Origin: Longimicrobiaceae bacterium
GTDB lineage: Bacteria; Gemmatimonadota; Gemmatimonadetes; Longimicrobiales; Longimicrobiaceae
NCBI GenBank assembly: GCA_036375715.1
Contig: DASVBS010000069.1
Location: 1 to 64,000, forward strand
Length of the DNA stretch: 64,000 nt
Reading direction: 5' to 3'
Positions 58,309 to 64,000 of this stretch are shown one piece after another (within the stretch, counting starts at the first letter, position 1; every line of letters begins with the position of its first letter). Under the pieces are notes generated by a model. The model was given only the letters and a program-made list of their open reading frames with translations. It had not been told where the DNA came from and did no database searches. Made by a program: the position numbers and the translations under genes.

Positions 58309-59860
58309 CCACTTCCAACACCACCCTCCGATACCCCGTCAGCCCGGGTTCCCCGCGATCCGCAACTTCCAGAATCACGTGAACCTCGGATCCCGCTGCG
58401 TCCTCAGGCACTCGCACTACCACCTCCGCCTCCTCGGCACCCACGAGCTCCACCGAGCCCTCGTAGTCCGAGGGGTCGGGATAGACCCACCAGCGGAAAT
58501 CCAGCGGATCCCCATCCGGATCGTACGAACCGCCTGCGCGGAGCGTCACCTCCCCGCCGGGGGCGACCGAGCGTACGATCACTCGGCGCGACGAGTCGGC
58601 GTCGATTACGCCGACCGGGTTGTGATTCACTTCGTCGACAGGCCGGACCGCGCGATCCATCCGTGCGGCGAAGTCGTTCTGGTAGGCCTGCCGCCAGCGT
58701 GCCACCGTCCATTTGCGACGCACCGCTACATCGGTTGTCCCTGAGGGATGCGCGTCCTCGGCGTCCACGAAACGCCCGCCGACCCGGTGCTGGAAACGAC
58801 CGCCCCAGCCGCCGTAGGTCGGGTGCTCGGGATCGGAGAGACCGTTGGGCAGAAAGTAGAACCACGAGGGCGTGTCCCCTTCCTTCACACCCCGACCGTT
58901 GCGCGGCGTGCCCGGGTTCTGAGCGGTGACCGGGTAGCCTGCCCCGAGTGGGCCGTGGCCCGTCCTCACGTTTTCCTCGACCCAGTCCTCGAGCACGAGC
59001 GGAGCAACCGAGTCGTCAACCAGCGGCAGGGCAGGGCCGTCTCCGACCCTGGAATCGTTCTGGTACATCCCGCGGAAGAGAGCGGAGAAGCGATCCATGC
59101 CCGGAGGCCCGGTCTCCACGTAGAACAGCGAGGGAAAGTTCTCGAGGATCCACTCGCCCGTACCCGGCTCGCCCGAGAAGGCGTCCTGATCCGCGATGGC
59201 GTAGACGCGCAGCTTCGAGAGAAACGTCGCCGCCGCGACGGAGTCGCGGGCGGCGCGCACGTCGAAGAGCGCCTGTGCCAGGTCGTGCACTCCACCCCAG
59301 ATCACGACCCGCACCGGATCGGCTGGGGACGCCGCGTCCGTGACCGCGATGATGCGTTCGGAGCCGGGGGTGCTCCGCCCCTCGCCCAGGTGAGGCACGC
59401 CCCGTTGCGCGCTGCCACTCACGATCAGCGCCCGTAAGCTGTCGGGGTGCGGGTAGCGCTCGTCGTGGCCCCTCAAGTTGGCGTAGACCGCGGCATAGTC
59501 GTCCACGATCTCCTCGATGAGGTGCGGCTGCGTGATCGCATTATCGAGCTCCCCCGGGATGCCGCTGGCGGTCGCGATCAGCCCCGCGATCCGGAACTCG
59601 TTGGCGTAGAGCAGCAGGCGACGCAGCGACTGCATGTCGTCCGGATCCCCGCCGATGTCTGTCAGGACGACGAGGATGGGGCGCTCGATCGCCAGCTCGG
59701 ACAGCGCCCCGGCCTGCGAGGCGCCCGGAGGTGTGGCGGGATCACCCGAGCCTTCGTCCTGGTTCGAGGCCGAGGGCGTGCACGCTCCCGGGATCACGAT
59801 CGCGAGAGCGAGCCAGAGGCGCAGCGCGGCGGACCGACATGAGGCGGGTGAACGGGTCAT
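58286..59860 (-). CDS. DUF1593 (nucleoside-hydrolase-like) lipoprotein
   Basis: A 524-aa exported protein. Seen: a leader with lipobox IPGAC (near 17), a linker, then the nucleoside-hydrolase-like fold: PILVVLTDIGGDPDDMQSLR (the DxxxDDxxxL motif that would bind calcium), VVIWGGVHDLAQAL, and VYAIADQDAFS, then a C-terminal Ig/PKD-like domain (DADSSRRVIVRSVAPGGEVT ... GGSYDPDGDPLDFRWW). The DUF1593 family is linked to nucleoside or glycan release but has little experimental work. ATG 59860 has no good ribosome site; an earlier ATG at 59890 is possible. Confidence 0.9.
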   Translation of the reverse strand: MTRSPASCRSAALRLWLALAIVIPGACTPSASNQDEGSGDPATPPGASQAGALSELAIERPILVVLTDIGGDPDDMQSLRRLLLYANEFRIAGLIATASGIPGELDNAITQPHLIEEIVDDYAAVYANLRGHDERYPHPDSLRALIVSGSAQRGVPHLGEGRSTPGSERIIAVTDAASPADPVRVVIWGGVHDLAQALFDVRAARDSVAAATFLSKLRVYAIADQDAFSGEPGTGEWILENFPSLFYVETGPPGMDRFSALFRGMYQNDSRVGDGPALPLVDDSVAPLVLEDWVEENVRTGHGPLGAGYPVTAQNPGTPRNGRGVKEGDTPSWFYFLPNGLSDPEHPTYGGWGGRFQHRVGGRFVDAEDAHPSGTTDVAVRRKWTVARWRQAYQNDFAARMDRAVRPVDEVNHNPVGVIDADSSRRVIVRSVAPGGEVTLRAGGSYDPDGDPLDFRWWVYPDPSDYEGSVELVGAEEAEVVVRVPEDAAGSEVHVILEVADRGEPGLTGYRRVVLEVGEAEGRS

Positions 59861-60544
59861 GATGAGAGATGCAGAGAGATGGGTAAGCACCGGCGCGATT
59901 GGCGTTTCCTCCCGGTCCGCGTCGCCAACTGAGAGGCAGCGACGTGGACCGGGACATGGACCAGGATGTGTGCCGGGTGCCCCCGGCTAGTCGGCTACCG
60001 AAAAGAACGAGGCCTTCCTGCGGAGGGAAGGGGCTACCCAGCGAGCGGAGGGGGCTGCGGGACTTGACCGGAAAGTGGTGGGCGACTATGAAGGCAATGT
60101 GCTCCCAGGTGACTCTCGTCCCGGTCGTGGGCACCCGGCAGAGACCTCCACCCGCTGCGGCCCCCGGTCACTCTGGTGGCCGCTTCACCTGCCGCCGAGC
60201 GTTCTGATGCAGCCTGCGGATCGAGCGAACGCCTGCGGGAGAGCGGTCCGGGACCCCGGCCGCGGCAGGACTGCCGGTGCATCTGCGACGCGAACCACCG
60301 GAAGGCATCGGCATCCCTCCGGTGCCGAGCTCCCGGAAGATTGATCGAATGGCGTTCATTCGCCATTCTACCGGAACACACGGCTCCCTATCTCCTTCCT
60401 CCAGCTCGCTGCCCATGGCCGCGATTCGTCTCTCCAGCCCGACCGCCACGACCCGTTTACGGGAGAACCACAGCTCGACAATGCCTCCGGCGATCGGGCG
60501 GCCGGCAGGCATTCTGACGATCCACTGCTCGCCCGCGGGGTGCC
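59861..60544. other. Intergenic region with weak coding hints
   Basis: 684 bases between the divergent DUF1593 and DUF1549 genes. A minus-strand frame (60168-60512) encodes MPAGRPIAGGIVELWFS and further VVAVGLERRIAAMGSELEE, which looks partly protein-like, but it has no ribosome site or known match, so it is not called as a gene. A small inverted repeat (AATGGCG/CGCCATT) lies near 60347-60367. No promoter hexamers were seen. Confidence 0.4.
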
Positions 60545-63430
60545 ATGATCGGTGAGTCCATCCGGAGGCGCCTGCCAGCCCGGCTGAGGGAAGCGCCGCC
60601 TGCCGTTCGCTTCGGCGCGGTGGCGGGGCTCGCGCTGGTGACCGTGGTCGCGGTCGCCGGCCTTCGCGGGGGCGAGCGCGTCGACTTCAACAGCGACGTC
60701 CGGCCGATCCTGAACGGCAAGTGCATCGCCTGCCACGGCGGGGTGAAGCGCTCCGGCGGTTTCGGCGTGCTCTTCCGCGAGGACGCGCTGGCGATCGGTG
60801 AGTCGGGACGCCCTGGAATCGTCCCCAGGGACGCGGACGCAAGCGAGCTGATCCGGCGGATCACCCATCCGGACCCGACCGAGCGGATGCCGCACGATGC
60901 GGATCCGCTCAGCGACGAAGAGATCGACATCCTGCGGCGGTGGATCGATCAGGGAGCGGAATGGGGAGAGCACTGGGCCTACCAGCCGCCGGTCTTGCCG
61001 ACGGTGCCGGAGGTAAAAGACGAATCCTGGCCCGCGTCGGACATCGACCGCTTTGTGCTGGCCCGGCTCGAAGCCGAGGGGCTGGAGCCATCCCCCCGTG
61101 CCCCCTGTGAGACGCTCCTCCGCCGCGTCTCAATCGACCTGGTCGGCCTGCCCCCGACCGTCGAGGAAGCCGAGGCGTTCTGCGCCGATCCCTCGCCGGC
61201 GGCTTACGAGAAGGTCGTCGACCGCCTGCTCGCCTCCCCCCGTTATGGCGAGAACTGGGCGTCGATGTGGCTCGACCTGGCACGATACGCCGACACCAAG
61301 GGCTACGAGAAGGACCAGCACCGCGACATCTGGCCGTACCGTGACTGGGTGATCCGGGCGCTGAACGAGGACATGCCCTTCGACCGGTTCACCATCGAGC
61401 AGCTTGCCGGGGACCTGCTGCCGAAGGCCACGGACGATCAACTCCTGGCCACCGCCTTCCACCGCAACACCATGACGAACGACGAGGACGGCACGGACGA
61501 CGAGGAGTTCCGCGTCGCCGCCGTCCTCGATCGCGTCAACACCACCATGGAGGTCTGGCAGGGCACCACCATCGCGTGTGTCCAGTGCCACAGCCATCCC
61601 TACGATCCGATACGTCACGAGGAGTACTACGAGCTCTTCGCCCTCTTCAACAATACCCTCGACGGCGATCGAAAGAACGACGGCCCCCGGATGCCCATCT
61701 ACGAAAAGGAAGGGCGCCGACAGGTGGCCGAGATCCTCTCGCGGATCCAGGCACTCGGGGTGGAGACCGCTCCCGCGGAGAGCGCGCTCGCGCGCAGGGT
61801 CGAGAAGGTGCTCCACCCGCTCGGCTGGATGCCGGCGGCGGATTTCGACACATCTAGCGCGGTGATGAGCACCGGGGACTTCGTCTCTCCGCTGGAGAAT
61901 GGCGGCTGGGTACGATATTCCAACGTCGATCTGGATGGGGTGGCGGTGATCGGGCTGGGGTTCAGCGGGAAGGAAGGGGAGGTGGAGCTGCGCCTCGATG
62001 CCCCGGATGGCCCGCTGCTGGGGCGTGCCGCGCTGGCCGAGGGGAGGGTGTGGCGCTCCCCGGGCGGCCTGTCGCTCGAGCCCACGCTTTTGGTGCCCAT
62101 CCAGGCGACACCAGGGCGGCACGACCTGGTGCTCGTGCTCCTCTCCGACCAGGTCGGCGGGTTCCGGATCACCTCGCTCTCCCGTTACCCGGCCGGAATG
62201 GTCGAAGGGGAGGGGAGTGAGGAGCTCGAGCACCTGGTGAGCGACCTGCTGGCCGTGCCGCCTGAGGCCGAGGTGCCGGTCCTGCGCGAGCGTCCGCCCG
62301 ATCGTCGCCGGATCACCCAACTCTTCGACCGGGGCAACTGGTTGGTACGCACCGACACGGTGCAGCCGGGGATACCCGCGGCGTTGGCGGGTGACGTGGA
62401 GGCTGATCCCGTCGACCGCCTGGAATTCGCGCGCTGGCTGGTGAGCAAAGAGAACCCGCTCACGGCTCGGGTGATCGTCAACCGTATCTGGGCGCGGCTG
62501 TTCGGCACCGGCATCGTGCCGACGCTGAGCGACTTCGGGACCCAGGGGGACCCGCCGTCCCACCCGGCGCTGCTCGACTACCTGGCGCTCCGCTTCCGGG
62601 ACGAGCACGACTGGAGCCTCAAGGCGCTAGTGCGCGACGTCGTCCTGTCGTCCACCTATCAGCAGTCCTCGCGTGTCACCCCGGAGTCGCTCGAGGCCGA
62701 TCCCGAGAACCGGCTGCTCGGGCGCGGGCCGCGGGTCCGCCTCTCCGCTGAGCAGGTGCGCGACCAGGCGCTGGCTGTCGCGGGGCTGCTGAGCGATCGG
62801 ATGTACGGGCCGGGGGTGATGCCGCCGCAGCCGCCGGGCCTCTGGAGCTCCCCCTACAACGACCGCCAGTGGGTGACCTCTCCCGGAGAGGATCGATACC
62901 GGCGCGCCGTCTATACGTACTGGAAGCGAACCGCCCCCTATCCGTCTTTGATGGCCTTCGACGCGCCCAGCCGCGAAGTCTGTGTGTCGCTGCGCATCCA
63001 GACCAACACCCCGCTCCAGGCGTTGGTCACGCTGAACGACCCCGTGTACGTGGAGGCGGCGCAGGCGCTGGCGCGGCGCATGTCGGCCGAAGGTGGCTCG
63101 CTGGAAGAGCAGATCCGCCGCGGCTACCGCCTCGCCCTGCTACGCGATCCCGACGCCGCTTCGCTGTCCGAGTTGGTCGACGCCTATCACGACGCGGCCG
63201 AGGCGTATCGCGCCGACCGGGAGCTACTGGATTCCGCGGTTGAGCCGTACCGCCCCTACGACAAACCCCCGGAGGACGCCGACGGCTACGTGAGTGCGGT
63301 CGCCGAAGGCGACGAGAGCACGGAGCATCCGCTGTTCGCCGAGCCGCCATCCGATTCGCTGCACACCGCCGCACTCACCACCGTCGCGTCGGTGATCATG
63401 AACCTGGACGCTTTTCTGACGAGGGAGTGA
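60545..63430 (+). CDS. Planctomycete-type cytochrome c (PSD1) / DUF1549 / DUF1553 protein
   Basis: A 961-aa exported protein. Seen: an N-terminal hydrophobic segment (about 22-41), a cytochrome-c-like domain with C60-I-A-C63-H64 (CxxCH) and later VQCHSHPYDP, RMPHDADPLSDEEI, the DUF1549 core (DIDRFVLARLEAEGLEPSPR, LRRVSIDLVGLPPT, NWASMWLDLARYADTKGYE), and the DUF1553 region (FARWLVSKENPLTARVIVNR, IWARLFGTGIVPT). Such proteins bind haem and are common in Planctomycetes, with a DUF1501 partner, for glycan or sulfated-sugar handling. The gene is followed at once by the DUF1501 gene. GAGGG-type sites are in place. Confidence 0.94.
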   Translation: MIGESIRRRLPARLREAPPAVRFGAVAGLALVTVVAVAGLRGGERVDFNSDVRPILNGKCIACHGGVKRSGGFGVLFREDALAIGESGRPGIVPRDADASELIRRITHPDPTERMPHDADPLSDEEIDILRRWIDQGAEWGEHWAYQPPVLPTVPEVKDESWPASDIDRFVLARLEAEGLEPSPRAPCETLLRRVSIDLVGLPPTVEEAEAFCADPSPAAYEKVVDRLLASPRYGENWASMWLDLARYADTKGYEKDQHRDIWPYRDWVIRALNEDMPFDRFTIEQLAGDLLPKATDDQLLATAFHRNTMTNDEDGTDDEEFRVAAVLDRVNTTMEVWQGTTIACVQCHSHPYDPIRHEEYYELFALFNNTLDGDRKNDGPRMPIYEKEGRRQVAEILSRIQALGVETAPAESALARRVEKVLHPLGWMPAADFDTSSAVMSTGDFVSPLENGGWVRYSNVDLDGVAVIGLGFSGKEGEVELRLDAPDGPLLGRAALAEGRVWRSPGGLSLEPTLLVPIQATPGRHDLVLVLLSDQVGGFRITSLSRYPAGMVEGEGSEELEHLVSDLLAVPPEAEVPVLRERPPDRRRITQLFDRGNWLVRTDTVQPGIPAALAGDVEADPVDRLEFARWLVSKENPLTARVIVNRIWARLFGTGIVPTLSDFGTQGDPPSHPALLDYLALRFRDEHDWSLKALVRDVVLSSTYQQSSRVTPESLEADPENRLLGRGPRVRLSAEQVRDQALAVAGLLSDRMYGPGVMPPQPPGLWSSPYNDRQWVTSPGEDRYRRAVYTYWKRTAPYPSLMAFDAPSREVCVSLRIQTNTPLQALVTLNDPVYVEAAQALARRMSAEGGSLEEQIRRGYRLALLRDPDAASLSELVDAYHDAAEAYRADRELLDSAVEPYRPYDKPPEDADGYVSAVAEGDESTEHPLFAEPPSDSLHTAALTTVASVIMNLDAFLTRE

Positions 63431-63434
63431 CGTC

Positions 63435-64000
63435 ATGAGCCTGCTCGAGGAAGCCCGCTACGCGGAGTTGGAGTTCATCACCCGGCGCCACTTCCTGCGC
63501 ACGTGCGCGAGCGGTATGGGGAGTATGGCGCTGGCCTCCCTCTTCGGGTGCGGGGGCGGGGTCGACGGCGGGGCAATCGTGAGCTCGGGAGGGCTGCAGC
63601 CGCATTTCCCGCCCCGTGTGAAACACGTCATCTTCCTGCACATGGCCGGGGCCCCCTCCCAACTCGAGCTCTTCGACTACAAACCCGAGCTGATCAAGCT
63701 GCACAATCAGCCGTGTCCGGAATCGCTGCTCGAAGGGAAGCGCTTCGCCTTCATCGAGGGCGTCCCGAACATGCTCGGACCCCAGGCGGAGTTCGCCCCG
63801 CGTGGCGAGTCCGGTCTGACCGTGTCCAACCTGCTCCCCAATTTCCATCGGGTGGTGGACCGCGTTACGCTGTTGAAGGCGATGTACACGGACGAGTTCA
63901 ACCACGCCCCCGCCCAGCTGCTGATGCACACGGGTGGGCCGCGCCCCGGGCGTCCGAGCATCGGAGCGTGGGCTACCTGGGGGCTGGGCTCGGAGAACGA
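63435..64000 (+). CDS. DUF1501-family Tat-exported protein, 5' part
   Basis: The first 188 codons are present; the gene continues past the window end. Seen: a Tat-type leader with TRRHFLRTCASGMGSMALAS (about 17-36), then the DUF1501 core PRVKHVIFLHMAGAPSQLEL, FDYKPELIKLH, KAMYTDEFNHAPAQLLMHTG, and PSIGAWATWGLGSEN. DUF1501 is related to alkaline phosphatase or sulfatase-like folds and is nearly always next to DUF1549/DUF1553 genes, as here, four bases after the stop. GAGGGAG precedes the ATG. Confidence 0.94.
   Translation, partial: MSLLEEARYAELEFITRRHFLRTCASGMGSMALASLFGCGGGVDGGAIVSSGGLQPHFPPRVKHVIFLHMAGAPSQLELFDYKPELIKLHNQPCPESLLEGKRFAFIEGVPNMLGPQAEFAPRGESGLTVSNLLPNFHRVVDRVTLLKAMYTDEFNHAPAQLLMHTGGPRPGRPSIGAWATWGLGSEN

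Noticed and set aside
60347..60367. Inverted repeat AATGGCG/CGCCATT as an operator
   Set aside because: Short arms, no partner site, no regulator gene nearby.
60168..60512. 114-codon minus-strand frame as a gene
   Set aside because: Partly protein-like, but no ribosome site, no known match and Arg/Ser-rich C-terminal half.

Overview
The window reads as a high-GC, Gram-negative chromosome segment. It carries two SusC/SusD outer-membrane pairs, many lipoproteins and Tat-type leaders, a MacB/ADOP-type permease, Nal1-like protease and DUF1549/DUF1553 genes. This mix, with frequent ATGA and GTGA overlaps between neighbours, fits Gemmatimonadota (or a close relative in the FCB/Acidobacteria range) best. 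That placement is an inference from gene content; no rRNA or other marker gene is present.

Layout. 1-1188: end of an ABC permease. 1261-6044 (minus): five-gene sensory operon (ABM-fold protein, unknown helical protein, CarH-like B12-binding protein, PAS histidine kinase, hybrid kinase with three receiver domains). 6416-8850 (minus): Nal1-like serine protease carrying five TxxWxD repeats, coupled to an MvdD-like ATP-grasp ligase; this is a candidate graspetide-type peptide-modification system. 9160-9350: nuclease remnant. 9478-9958 (minus): fluoride channel gene behind a fluoride riboswitch. 10116-14157: SDR, DinB and EamA genes, with a divergent MocR regulator. 14469-16643: Tat-exported glycosidase-like protein. 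17214-28260: L-fucose-type utilisation locus (LacI regulator, GH95 fucosidase, zinc dehydrogenase and aldo/keto reductase leftward; SusC/SusD rightward), with palindromic operator-like sites between the two arms. 28397-32267 (minus): two secreted alpha/beta hydrolases, a SRPBCC protein and a methyltransferase. 32569-45298: second glycan locus (GMC flavoprotein, gluconate-dehydrogenase subunit 3, GH30-like enzyme and SSS transporter leftward; ROK regulator and SusC/SusD rightward). Its two outward promoters share an identical 15-bp motif. 45584-49134: DoxX, alpha/beta hydrolase, a small unknown protein and haem A synthase, followed by a decayed hydrogenase-type iron-sulfur subunit gene. 50095-58185: DUF302, Gfo/Idh/MocA oxidoreductase, methyltransferase, DUF2214, DUF4893, phosphotransferase and several lipoproteins. 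58286-64000: DUF1593 protein, then a DUF1549/DUF1553 cytochrome-c-like protein with its DUF1501 partner, cut by the window end.

How the parts work together. Two carbohydrate loci import oligosaccharides through SusC/SusD, cleave them with secreted or periplasmic glycosidases, and oxidise or import the sugars; each has its own repressor-type regulator. The minus-strand sensory operon could couple a cobalamin (possibly light) signal to two kinases. No complete transposon, CRISPR array, tRNA or rRNA was seen. The most novel-looking item is the protease/ATP-grasp pair at 6416-8850.
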